This document shows positions 33,419 through 41,809 of a stretch of 64,000 nt of DNA, piece by piece. The translations under genes and the position numbers were made by a program. Positions within the stretch are counted from its first letter, which is position 1. Every line of letters starts with the position of its first letter. Location of the stretch: assembly GCF_000009905.1 (NCBI RefSeq), contig NC_006177.1, positions 1,860,001 through 1,924,000 of the forward strand. The letters are read 5' to 3'. Below the pieces are notes generated by a model that worked only from the letters and a program-made list of their open reading frames with translations, was not told the DNA's origin and searched no databases. The stretch comes from Symbiobacterium thermophilum IAM 14863 (GTDB taxonomy: Bacteria; Bacillota; Sulfobacillia; Symbiobacteriales; Symbiobacteriaceae).

Positions 33419-35322
33419 CGCTTGAACCTCTTCTCCAGCTCGGATATGGACACGCAGATGACGGTCGGCCGCCCGTGGGGACAGGTCTCGGGCGACGCGC
33501 AGGCCGCCAGGTCGCTGAGCAGCGCGGCGATGTCCTCGGGCTGCAGCGGGTCCCGCGCCTTGATCGCCGCCTTGCAGGCCGCCATCGCGGCCAGGACGCG
33601 CCGGCGCCGGTCCGTGACCGGCGTGCCGGGGGCCACCTGGTCCTCCTGCAGCCGGTCCAGGAAGTCGCACACCAGCCGGGCCACGTGATCCGTCCCCAGG
33701 CCGGCGGGGACCCCGTGGATCAGCAGCGTGTTGCCGCCGAAGGGCTCCGCCTCGAAGCCGCTCTCGGCGAAGATGGCGGCGTTCTCCTGCCAGATGGCCA
33801 TCTGCGCGGGCGTGAGGTCCAGCGTGAGCGGAAAGAGGAGCCGCTGCACCGCAGTGGCCTGCTCCTGCGCGGCCGCATACAACCGCTCGAAGAAGATGCG
33901 CTCGTGGGCCGCATGCTGGTCGATGAGGTAGAGCCCCTCCGGCCCGTCGCAGGCGATGTAGGAGCGGTGAACCTGGCCCAGCGGCCGGAGCGCCCGGATC
34001 AGCTCGCCAGGCTCGGCGGAACGGGGCACGAGGGTCGCCTCGGCCAGGTCGACTGCCGGCACCGCGGCGGCGGCCTCCTCCGCCGCGCGCTGCGCCAGGG
34101 CCGCCTGCAGGCCGCCGGCGGGCAGGTAGGCCTGCACCGGCTCCCGGGCGGTAGTCTGCCCGCCCGGGCCGCCGGCCGATACCCGCCACGGCGGCGGTGC
34201 GGCCCTCCCGCCCCCTTCGCCGGGCCGCCCGGCACCAGGCGGAACCCATCCCCGCTGCAGGGCCGCTTTCTCCTCCGCCCGGTCCGGCACCCGGACCTCC
34301 CCGTCGGCCGTGACCTCGGTGCCCGGAATCAGCAGGGCGGCGCCGAGGGCGTGCCGGGCCGCCTGGTAGACGGCCGCCCGCACCTCCCGGTCCCGCTGGA
34401 ACCGGACCTCGGCCTTGGTGGGATGCACGTTTACATCGACCTCGTGGGGCTCCACCTCAATGAAGAGGATGCAGACAGGGTAGCGCCCGTTGGGCAGGAG
34501 GTGGGCATATGCCTCCTCCAGGGCATACCGGGCGGCGATGGTCCGCACGGCCCGCCGGTTGACGAAGAAGTACTGATGGCTGCGCCCGGCCCGGGCGATG
34601 GTAGGCCGGCCCACGAACCCGTGCACCCGGGCGGCATCGTTGCGGTAGTCGACCGGGAGCAGCTCCTTTGCCATCTCCCGGCCCAGCAGTGCCGCAACGG
34701 CGGCCGTCAGGTCGCCGGTTCCCGGCGTGGCGAACACCTGGGCCTGACCGCTCTGGAACCGGAAGGCCACCTCGGGGTTCGCCAGGGCCAGGCGGGTCAG
34801 GATGTCGCCGATCTGGGCCAGCTCCGTCGCGTTGGTCTTCAGGTACTTCAGCCGCGCCGGTACGTTAAAGAACAGGTCCCGCACCGTCACCCGGGTGCCG
34901 GCGGGGCAACCGTGCTCCCCTTCGGCGACGATCTGGCCGCCTTCCGCCAGGATGCGGTAGCCGGCCAGCTGGTCGTGGGGACGGGTGATCAGCTCGAACT
35001 GGGAGACCGCGGCGATGGAGGGCAGGGCCTCCCCGCGGAACCCCAGGGTGGTGATGGCGTTGAGGTCCTCCGCGGTGCGGATCTTGGAGGTCGCATGCCG
35101 CTGCAGGGCCAGCCGGGCGTCCTCGGGCACCATGCCGATGCCGTCGTCCGTCACCCGCACCAGTTCCCGCCCACCGCCGCTGACCTCCACCACGATGCGC
35201 TTCGCCTGGGCGTCCAGGGCGTTCTCCACCAGCTCCTTCACCACGCTGGCCGGCCGCTCCACCACCTCGCCCGCGGCGATCTGGTTGGCCGTCCGCTCGT
35301 CGAGCAGGCGAATCCGGGCCAA
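33415..35322 (-). CDS. mutL: DNA mismatch repair protein MutL
   Basis: MutL couples MutS recognition to strand incision. The GHKL ATPase is intact: ENALDAQAKRIVVEV, DDGIGM, and RGEALPSIAAVS. The C-terminal dimerisation domain holds the endonuclease motif DQHAAHER and the metal-associated CPHGRP near the end, so it is the nicking type found in bacteria without MutH. A proline- and glycine-rich linker joins the halves (about residues 360-430). The protein has 635 residues. miaA and hfq are coupled downstream, while mutS lies 6.5 kb away. Confidence 0.97.
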   Translation of the reverse strand: MARIRLLDERTANQIAAGEVVERPASVVKELVENALDAQAKRIVVEVSGGGRELVRVTDDGIGMVPEDARLALQRHATSKIRTAEDLNAITTLGFRGEALPSIAAVSQFELITRPHDQLAGYRILAEGGQIVAEGEHGCPAGTRVTVRDLFFNVPARLKYLKTNATELAQIGDILTRLALANPEVAFRFQSGQAQVFATPGTGDLTAAVAALLGREMAKELLPVDYRNDAARVHGFVGRPTIARAGRSHQYFFVNRRAVRTIAARYALEEAYAHLLPNGRYPVCILFIEVEPHEVDVNVHPTKAEVRFQRDREVRAAVYQAARHALGAALLIPGTEVTADGEVRVPDRAEEKAALQRGWVPPGAGRPGEGGGRAAPPPWRVSAGGPGGQTTAREPVQAYLPAGGLQAALAQRAAEEAAAAVPAVDLAEATLVPRSAEPGELIRALRPLGQVHRSYIACDGPEGLYLIDQHAAHERIFFERLYAAAQEQATAVQRLLFPLTLDLTPAQMAIWQENAAIFAESGFEAEPFGGNTLLIHGVPAGLGTDHVARLVCDFLDRLQEDQVAPGTPVTDRRRRVLAAMAACKAAIKARDPLQPEDIAALLSDLAACASPETCPHGRPTVICVSISELEKRFKR

Positions 35323-35409
35323 GCTCTCACCTCCGCCTCGGAGCCCCGGAAGCCGCCGGTGACACTGCGGCGGCGCCTTCCCAGCCGGAGGCGCCGCCCG
35401 TCAGGCTCT

Positions 35410-35877
35410 CTACTTCCTGGGCTGCTTGGGCTTGCCGTACAGCTTCTCCATCTCCGCCTCGATCTGCTCCTGAAGCTGCATCACCTTCTTCTGCCGGCTC
35501 AGGATCGCCTTCTGCCGGAAGCCGCCGACCGCGGCCATCTGGTACATGGCCAGCGACTCCTTGGCGGCGGTGAGGGACATCTCATGCAGCTTCTGCGCCT
35601 TCGGCGGGACCTTCAGCTTGTTCATGTCCGCGATGATGGCCTCATAGGTGGAGATGATGTCCCGCAGCGGCTTGCGCAGGAGCACCGGGTTCACGTTGGG
35701 GTTCTGGCCGAGGGCCTGCGCCTGCTCGGCTTTCTCCTGGAGCTTGTGCTTGTCGTAGATCCGCTTGACGTCAATCGCATACTTGCGGACCTTGAACCAG
35801 GGCGTCTGCCATAGGATCAGAAAGCCTAAGCCGAGCGCTGCCAATATGATGAGAAGCCATTGCCACCAGGTAAACAC
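35410..35877 (-). CDS. membrane-anchored coiled-coil protein of unknown function
   Basis: The protein has one N-terminal membrane helix (WLLIILAALGLGFLILW) and a cytosolic helical domain rich in Lys, Gln and Glu with coiled-coil character towards the C-terminus (RQKKVMQLQEQIEAEMEKLY). No family is recognised. The GTG at 35877 has GGAGGAG about 12 bases upstream, rather distant. It lies just upstream of mutL with a gap of about 90 bases. It could be structural or a signalling partner, but nothing specific supports this. Confidence 0.65.
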   Translation of the reverse strand: MFTWWQWLLIILAALGLGFLILWQTPWFKVRKYAIDVKRIYDKHKLQEKAEQAQALGQNPNVNPVLLRKPLRDIISTYEAIIADMNKLKVPPKAQKLHEMSLTAAKESLAMYQMAAVGGFRQKAILSRQKKVMQLQEQIEAEMEKLYGKPKQPRK

Positions 35878-36059
35878 AGCAACTGTTCACTCCTCCAGGA
35901 AAAATCCCCACCGTCACATTGTGGCATGTCTCCTACCCTGAGGCAAGCCTTTCCGTTGACGCACTTCTTCCGGCGTACGGGGTGCGGCCTGGCCGGACGG
36001 CAGCAGGCCAGGCGCGCGGCGGCCAAAGCACAGCAGGATGACCCTCTTCGGCCGCGGCC

Positions 36060-36512
36060 GTGCGCCTGCGCGACACCCGGGCCCGGCTGATTCTCTCCTC
36101 CCCGATGACCCGGTCGCTGCAGACGGCGGCCATTCTCAGCCGGGCCCCGGACCTCCCGCTCGCGGTCGAGTTCGACCTGTACGAATGGCTGCCGGACCTC
36201 ACCCAGACCTACGATTCCAGCGCAGTCGCCACTGCCGCCGCCGCTGAGATGTCCCAGTGCGGCGGGGACTGGCCGGAGGGGCAGCGTCTGGGCTGGGAAC
36301 CGCTCTCACAGGTGCGCCGCCGGGTCCTGGCCGTGCTCAGCCGGTATGATGAAGACGACGGCCACGTGATCGTCGTCTGCCACGGCACCGTCATCCCGGC
36401 GCTCACGGGGCGCCCCCTGGGGTGCGGCGAGCACATTCCGTACCGACTCCCGCCGGAGGCACGCCCGCCTGCCGACTCGCCGCCCCGGCAGGCTCCCCCC
36501 GCTGTGCGTTGA
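36060..36512 (+). pseudogene. histidine phosphatase (phosphoglycerate-mutase-like) remnant
   Basis: The frame shows RARLILSSPMTRSLQTAAIL and, later, GHVIVVCHGTVIPALTG, the second half of the histidine phosphatase signature. The first catalytic motif (RHG) is missing: in this frame a stop codon (36039-36041) lies just upstream, and no other frame restores a clear N-terminus. The 3' end overlaps the convergent EamA transporter gene by about 110 bases. The gene is therefore probably decayed. Confidence 0.6.
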
Positions 36513-37383
36513 GGATCACCGCGCTGCCCAGGACCAACAGGATCCCGATCACCTGGGGCAACCGAAGCGACTCCTCCAGGATCCAGAACCCGAGCAGCGC
36601 CGCCACCACCGGCTCCACCGTGGAGAGGAGGGCGGCGTGGCTCGCCTCCACCACTTGCAGCCCGCTCAGGTAGAGCCCGTACGCCCCGAGCGTGGTCACC
36701 AGCGCCAGGTAGGCGAGCCAGGGCAGCGCCTCCGGCGAACGGGCCAGCGACCGGACGGCCTCGCGCCCGAAGAAGAGAACCAGCGGCGCGGCGCCGAACA
36801 GCAGTGAGTACGCCTGCACCGTCCACGGGTTGTACCGCTTCAGGGCGTGCTTGCCGAAGATGGAGTACATGCCGTAGGTGAACCCGGACCCGAGGCCGGT
36901 GAGCACGCCGATGAGCTGTCCCCGGAAGACCGACGGCTCATAGGCCCGGGCGACGAGGGCACAGCCGGCCATCGTCAGCGTCAGGGCCAGCAACTTGCCC
37001 TGGGTCAACGGTTCGCCCAGGGTAAGGGCGGCAGCCACCGCCACGAAGGCGGGGGCCGTGTACATGAGCACCGCCGCGGCGGCCACCGACAGGTGCTGGA
37101 TGGTGAGGAAGTACAGCAGGTAGAAAGCGGCGACGCTGACCAGCCCGTAGGCCGCAAACAGCGGGATGTCGCGCAGCCGGACCCGGAGGGTGGCCGGGCG
37201 GAGCACCGTCAGGGCCGCCAGGAGGAGGGCGGCGGCCATCGACGCCCGCAGGGTGACGACGGCCTGTGCCGAGAGGCCGCCGACGTACAGGTTCCGGCTT
37301 ACGACCCCCAGGGTCCCCCACAGTGACGCCGCCCCGAAGACCATCATGTACCCCAGCGTTTGCCGCCCCCGTGTCCGCTCCAT
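36403..37383 (-). CDS. EamA/DMT-superfamily transporter
   Basis: The protein of 326 residues has ten membrane helices in two EamA repeats, e.g. GYMMVFGAASLWGTLGVVSR and VLTGLGSGFTYGMYSIFGKH. These transporters export amino acids or other metabolites; the substrate is unknown. ATG 37383 is chosen by family alignment, though the longer frame continues far upstream. The C-terminal 35 residues are polar and overlap, antisense, the end of the phosphatase remnant. Confidence 0.85.
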   Translation of the reverse strand: MERTRGRQTLGYMMVFGAASLWGTLGVVSRNLYVGGLSAQAVVTLRASMAAALLLAALTVLRPATLRVRLRDIPLFAAYGLVSVAAFYLLYFLTIQHLSVAAAAVLMYTAPAFVAVAAALTLGEPLTQGKLLALTLTMAGCALVARAYEPSVFRGQLIGVLTGLGSGFTYGMYSIFGKHALKRYNPWTVQAYSLLFGAAPLVLFFGREAVRSLARSPEALPWLAYLALVTTLGAYGLYLSGLQVVEASHAALLSTVEPVVAALLGFWILEESLRLPQVIGILLVLGSAVILNAQRGEPAGAASRQAGVPPAGVGTECARRTPGGAP

Positions 37384-37518
37384 CCTGCCGCTGCCCCCCC
37401 GGTCGCGCAGGCCCGCGCCCGGGCGTGTCGGTGCGCCCGGCCCGGGCGTCTCCTCGTTATGGTCTGACGCCGGCTCAGCGGCAGCGGGTTCGGGAGCCCA
37501 TGAGGGGCATAAGAGATT

Positions 37519-37536
37519 GGGGCTGGTCCCAGCCCC
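37519..37536 (-). terminator. hairpin after the Hsp20 gene
   Basis: GGGGCTGG (37519-37526) and CCAGCCCC (37529-37536) form a compact palindrome six bases after the hsp20 stop, followed on the minus strand by AATCTCTT. Confidence 0.5.
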
Positions 37537-37541
37537 ATGTC

Positions 37542-37994
37542 TCACTGCAGCGGCGTGATGTTGAGCCGCCTTCCGTCCGGCCCGGCGTCGGGATTTCGCT
37601 TGGGGGCACGCACCTCCAGCAGGCCGTGCCGGAACGTCGCCTGGGCCCGCTCGCTGTCCACCGGGACGGGAAAGGAGACGGTGCGGCTGAAGGCGCCGTA
37701 GAACCGCTCCGACCGGTACGTGCCCCGCTGCCGGTCCACCTCTTCGGCCTTGCGTTCGCCCCGGATGGTCACCCCCTGGTCGGTGATCCGCACGTCCACG
37801 TCCTGGGGATCGATCCCGGCCAGTTCGCACCGCACCACGATGTCGTCTCCCTGCTCCGCCACCTCCACCGGGAAGGCGCCCATGCCGCCGCTGAAGGGCA
37901 TCGTCGGACCGAGGAAGGGGTCGGCGAAGAACCGCTCCAGCGGCGTGCGTATCCGCTCCAGCTCCCGCAGGGGATTCCACGGAATGAGATCCAC
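37542..37994 (-). CDS. Hsp20/alpha-crystallin small heat-shock protein
   Basis: Small heat-shock proteins hold unfolding proteins in a refoldable state. The alpha-crystallin domain extends from FPVEVAEQGDDIVVRCELAG to NITPLQ, with the conserved strand-loop ATFRHGLLEVRAPK (A-x-x-x-x-GLLEV variant). The start GTG 37994 is preceded by a very strong site, AAGGAGGGAGG. Length is 150 residues. No CIRCE element was found upstream. Confidence 0.93.
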   Translation of the reverse strand: MDLIPWNPLRELERIRTPLERFFADPFLGPTMPFSGGMGAFPVEVAEQGDDIVVRCELAGIDPQDVDVRITDQGVTIRGERKAEEVDRQRGTYRSERFYGAFSRTVSFPVPVDSERAQATFRHGLLEVRAPKRNPDAGPDGRRLNITPLQ

Positions 37995-38187
37995 GTTCCT
38001 CCCTCCTTGGCATGCCGACTCCGGGCGCGCCGCCGTGGCCGCTGCCGCGCCCGTCCGTGAGTCAGTATCTCCAGCGGCCCGCGGGCTGATGCCGCCAGGG
38101 GCCGCCGGGCGCCGCCGGGCGCCGGAGGATTCTGACGCCGGCTCCCGAATAGAGACTCAGCACCCACGAACCCAAGGAGGCGGAACC

Positions 38188-38685
38188 ATGATCGCTGAAG
38201 CGCGCGCCTGTTCCGAGCAGCTGGCCTTCGGGCTCCGCACCATCCAGGGGGCTATCCGCGACCTCACCCCCGAGCAGCTGGCGTTCGTTCCCCCGGGCCT
38301 CGCCAACAGCATCGCCACCCTGGTGCTGCACGTCGCGGCGACCGAGGTGGTCGTGGCGGAGCAGGTCTTAGGACGGCGGGCTGCCGAGGACCTGCGCCGG
38401 GCGGTGCTGCTCGACCGCTACACGCCGGCGCCCGGTGCGCCAATCCCGGCCGCCGACCCCGGCGAGACCGCGGAGTCGCTGATCGGCAAGCTGGAGCGGG
38501 CCCGGGCCGAGGTGCTCGGCGCGCTGGAGGCGTTGACCCCGGCCGACCTGGAGCGCACCTTCCCCTTCCGGCCCGGGGGCCGTCCGCAGCCCCTCACCTT
38601 CTTCCTGCAGCTCCTGCCCTTCCACATCGCCTCGCACTACGGCCAGATCGCCCTGATCAAGCGCTTCCTCCGGCAGGATACCTGA
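38188..38685 (+). CDS. DinB-family four-helix protein
   Basis: The 165-residue protein belongs to the DinB/YfiT-like helical bundle superfamily, which includes metal-dependent thiol S-transferases. The probable metal ligands are the histidines in LVLHVAATE and FHIASHYGQI. The ATG at 38188 has AAGGAGG at 38174-38180. An open frame extends far upstream but is the shadow of hsp20. The substrate is unknown. The group II intron ends about 30 bases downstream. Confidence 0.85.
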   Translation: MIAEARACSEQLAFGLRTIQGAIRDLTPEQLAFVPPGLANSIATLVLHVAATEVVVAEQVLGRRAAEDLRRAVLLDRYTPAPGAPIPAADPGETAESLIGKLERARAEVLGALEALTPADLERTFPFRPGGRPQPLTFFLQLLPFHIASHYGQIALIKRFLRQDT

Positions 38686-38714
38686 GCGACAGGCCGCCGC
38701 CCCAGCTCCCGAAG

Positions 38715-40595
38715 ATCGAGTAGGAGGGGGCGGCTAGCCCCCGTCCTCTCACACCACCGGACATGCGGGTCCGCATCCGGCGGTTCGCCAGGATTGACGA
38801 GTCGCTTCATAGCATTCGGTCAGGCTTATCAGCCCCTGGGCACGCCAGTAGGCGTCGCCCAGGGCGCTGTTTAGTGGGCCACCTGCCATCCGCCACGGGC
38901 CTTTGCGGCTGTTGGCGAGTTGGTAGACTACCCATTCGGGCAAACCGAGGGCGCGTAACTCCCGAAAGCGCGTGCGTACACGCTTCCACTGCCTCCATAC
39001 GCATGCTCGCAGCCGACGCTTCAGCCATCCTTCGAGTCTTTCAAAGGCTGACCTGGCATCGGAGAGCGCATAGTACCCAACCCAGCCCCGCAAGTAGGCA
39101 TTCAGGCACCGGATTCGGTCCTCCATGCTCTGGCTGCGGTTGCGGTCCGTCAGCGTGCGGAGCTTGTCCTTCACGCGTTTCAGGCTCTTCGGGGCCAGCC
39201 GGATGCGCACTCCCCGGTGCTTGTAGAAGCTAAACCCGAGGAACTGCCGCTTCCACGGCCGGTCCACTGCGCTCTTCTCCTCGTTGACCTTCAAGCCGTA
39301 ACCGCTCCTGCAGGAAGTGGCGCACGCTCCTGTAGACCCGTTCTCCCGCCCGTTTGCTGCGGACGTAGATGTTGCAGTCATCGGCGTACCGGACAAAGTG
39401 GTGGCCACGGCGCTCCAGCTCCTTGTCGAGGTCATCCAGCAGGATGTTCGCCAGCAGCGGACTCAGCGGACCGCCCTGCGGCGTCCCTTCCTCCGTCGCC
39501 ACGACTACCCCGTTCAGCATGACCCCGGCCTGTAAGTACCGCCGGATCAGCCGCAGCACACGCTTATCCGTTACCCGCCGCGCCACGCGGGCCATCAGCA
39601 CGTCGTGGTTGACCCGGTCGAAGAACTTCTCCAGGTCCATGTCCACGACCCAGTCGTACCCTTCCTCCACGTACTGACGTGCCTTCCTGACCGCATCATG
39701 ACCCCGCCGCCCCGGCCGAAAGCCGTAGCTGGATTCGGAGAATGTCGGGTCAAAGATCGGCGTCAGTACTTGCAGGAGTGCCTGTTGGATCAGGCGGTCC
39801 ATCACGGTGGGAATCCCCAGCATCCGCTTGCCGCCGCCCGGTTTCGGGATTTCGACCCGGCGGACTGGCTGCGGTCTGTAGGTCCCCTGGAGCAGTTCCT
39901 CACGGATGCGGCTCCACTCCACGCGAATCTGGTCCCGCAGCCGTTCGGTGGGGACACCGTCCACGCCGGGAGCGCCTCCGTTCCGCTCCACCCGTTTCAG
40001 GGCGGCCAGCATGTTCTCCCTGGCCACCACCTGCTCCATCAGGTTGCTGTGCTCCCCGCGGGGTGACGTTCCGTCTTGTGCCGGCTGCCCACTCCGCCCT
40101 CTCGCCGTCCCTTGCGGCTTCACCGCTACCTCCGGCGAGCAGGTCCCGTTCGGGGTCTTCTGCGTTTGTCGCGGGCTGCTCGAACGCAACGGGTTCACCC
40201 CTTTCCTGACGTTCGGCCCTTCCCGGTTGGGGCGTCCCCCTGCCGGTACTATGGCCTTTGCTGACTTCTGCCGGTTCAGCTGCGTCTCCCGACGCAGGTT
40301 ACCAGCGTTGCTGGCGTTCCCGGCAGATCTCCCCGGGTAAGAACGCTGACCTTCACCCCGCACCCGCCCCATCTACCGCACCGCCCTTTGGCAGCTTCGG
40401 GTTTTGCTGTGTTCGGCCAGCTCACCCGAGCGGCACAGCCTCCTATGGGGTTCGTGTTCCTCGGGTCGTGGCTTTGCCTCGGGCTTCCTTCAGATTCCGC
40501 CTCACGACGGACACCCTTGCCTTTGGCTAACGGGCTGGTGCTGCCTCGCCCGTAGCGGACTTTCACCGCCAAGTCAGCGCCCATGCCGGGCACAC
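38715..40595 (-). mobile_element. group II intron (class C-like), 1,881 nt
   Basis: On the minus strand the intron starts with GTGTGCCCGGCATGGGCG at 40595 and ends with CTCCTACTCGAT at 38715. Domain V is visible as CCGGATGCGGACCCGCATG and TCCGGTGG, domain VI as GGGGGCTAGCCGCCCCC followed by TCCTACTC with its branch-point A. A reverse transcriptase/maturase gene lies in domain IV. The insertion point directly follows a terminator hairpin (40601-40629), which is the habit of class C introns. The encoded protein has a frameshift, so mobility in cis is doubtful. Confidence 0.88.
38749..40123 (-). pseudogene. ltrA: intron-encoded reverse transcriptase/maturase with a one-base frameshift
   Basis: The reverse transcriptase domain contains GGAPGVDGVP, SYGFRPGRRGHDA and the catalytic FVRYADDCNIYV. 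After HFLQER the frame breaks: one extra T in the minus strand (an A of the AA pair at plus 39300-39301) shifts the reading to LRLEGQR, while the correct continuation YGLKVNEEKSAV lies in the neighbouring frame and runs on through the X/maturase part (GWVGYYALSDARSAFERLEG) to the stop at 38749. GTG 40123 has GGAGG five bases upstream. A sequencing error could mimic the shift. Confidence 0.85.
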
Positions 40596-40600
40596 CGAAA

Positions 40601-40629
40601 GCCGCCCCCCGCATCCATCGGGGGGCGGC
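40601..40629 (-). terminator. terminator that carries the intron insertion site
   Basis: GCCGCCCCCC (40601-40610) and GGGGGGCGGC (40620-40629) form a perfect 10-bp stem. On the minus strand it is followed by TTTCG, and the intron starts at the next base. It ends the gene at 40640. Confidence 0.8.
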
Positions 40630-40639
40630 TTCGCGCCCG

Positions 40640-41743
40640 TCATTCGGACAGAATCTCCGGCGGGAACGGGATCGCGCCTTCCAGCGGCTTCACGGCCAGG
40701 GATCCGCTGAGGTCCACCGTCACCCCGGTGGCGTCTGCGGCGTGCATGCTCAGGTCGACCCGCACAGGCCCCCCGGTGTCCGGTAGGGCGTACACGGTGA
40801 GGAGCAGCGACGCGTCCCCGACCGTCGGCGGAAACTCCGCGAACAGCGGCGAGAGTGCCGCCTGATCCCACTCGACCACGACCACGTCGTAGGTCACGCC
40901 TTCCAGCGTCCTCTCCTCCCGGAGGATCCGGGCGCCGGCCAGTTCCGTGGTGTCGGGGTCGAAGAGGCCGCCCTCGGCCGGGAGATCCCCTCCCCACCCG
41001 GGCAGGCCGTCCGGACCGAACGCCGCATCCTCCTCCGGCCGCCGCACCCACGTGCCGCCCGGGCCGAGCCGCCAGACCTTGCCGGCGCGCACGGCAAGGG
41101 CCGACCGGTAGTCCAGCCCCGGGCCCGCGCCGGTCAGGTAGACGAGCAGGTCGTCGCCCTCCCGATAACCATCCAGCGCAAAGGTGTAGTCCATGCTCAG
41201 CACGCCCGCGACGGCGGAGAGCCTGAACTGACCCGTCGTGTGCCCCTCGGCCCACGCGCCCAGGGCCTCCACGTTCCCCACAAGGGCCAGGTCACCGCCC
41301 ACCTGGCCCTCCGGCAGGATCCGGGCGGCGGTAACGGTCACCACCCGGTTCTGCGGATCCCACTCCACCGCGGCGCCCATCTGTTCGGCCACGAAGCGCA
41401 ACGGGACCATGACCCGGCCGTCGACGTTGACCGGCGCCACGTCCAGGGCGACCACGGTTCCGTCCACGATGGCCTCGGGCCGGCCGACGGCGAGGCGGAT
41501 CACCCGGGCTCCGGAGAGCGTCACCGTTCCCGTCGCCCCGTCCCACTCCACGGCGAACCCCAGCGGCTCGGCCAGGAAGCGGACGGGCACCAGCGTGCGG
41601 TCGGACACGATGACCGGCGCCACGTCCGGGACAACCTGCGAACCGTTGACGAACAGCCGCACCGGCTCCTCGGCCAGGGCCGTGCCGGGTACGGCCGTCG
41701 GGATCAGGATCAGCATCAGCAGCACAACGAAAAAGCGACGCAT
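40640..41743 (-). CDS. secreted protein with two copper-amine-oxidase N-like (stalk) domains
   Basis: A signal peptide (RRFFVVLLMLILIPTAVPGT) is followed by two CuAO_N1-type repeats: VNGSQVVPDVAPVIVSDRTL with VPVRFLAEPLGFAVEWD, and VDGTVVALDVAPVNVDGRVM with VPLRFVAEQMGAAVEWD (to about residue 145). The C-terminal 220 residues are beta-rich and not recognised. Stalk domains are common in secreted Firmicute wall proteins. ATG 41743 follows GAGGGGG. The gene lies directly downstream of mutS, separated by about 65 bases. Confidence 0.88.
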   Translation of the reverse strand: MRRFFVVLLMLILIPTAVPGTALAEEPVRLFVNGSQVVPDVAPVIVSDRTLVPVRFLAEPLGFAVEWDGATGTVTLSGARVIRLAVGRPEAIVDGTVVALDVAPVNVDGRVMVPLRFVAEQMGAAVEWDPQNRVVTVTAARILPEGQVGGDLALVGNVEALGAWAEGHTTGQFRLSAVAGVLSMDYTFALDGYREGDDLLVYLTGAGPGLDYRSALAVRAGKVWRLGPGGTWVRRPEEDAAFGPDGLPGWGGDLPAEGGLFDPDTTELAGARILREERTLEGVTYDVVVVEWDQAALSPLFAEFPPTVGDASLLLTVYALPDTGGPVRVDLSMHAADATGVTVDLSGSLAVKPLEGAIPFPPEILSE

Positions 41744-41809
41744 GCGGAGTCCCCCTCATTCGTACGCAACTTGGCAAGGAAGGGGTATTCGCCGCCTGCG
41801 CCGCGATTC

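Noticed and set aside
33406-35814. An 802-codon open frame antisense to mutL
   Set aside because: It is a shadow produced by GC-rich codon use in mutL, which has all conserved motifs; the antisense product has no family features or ribosome binding site.
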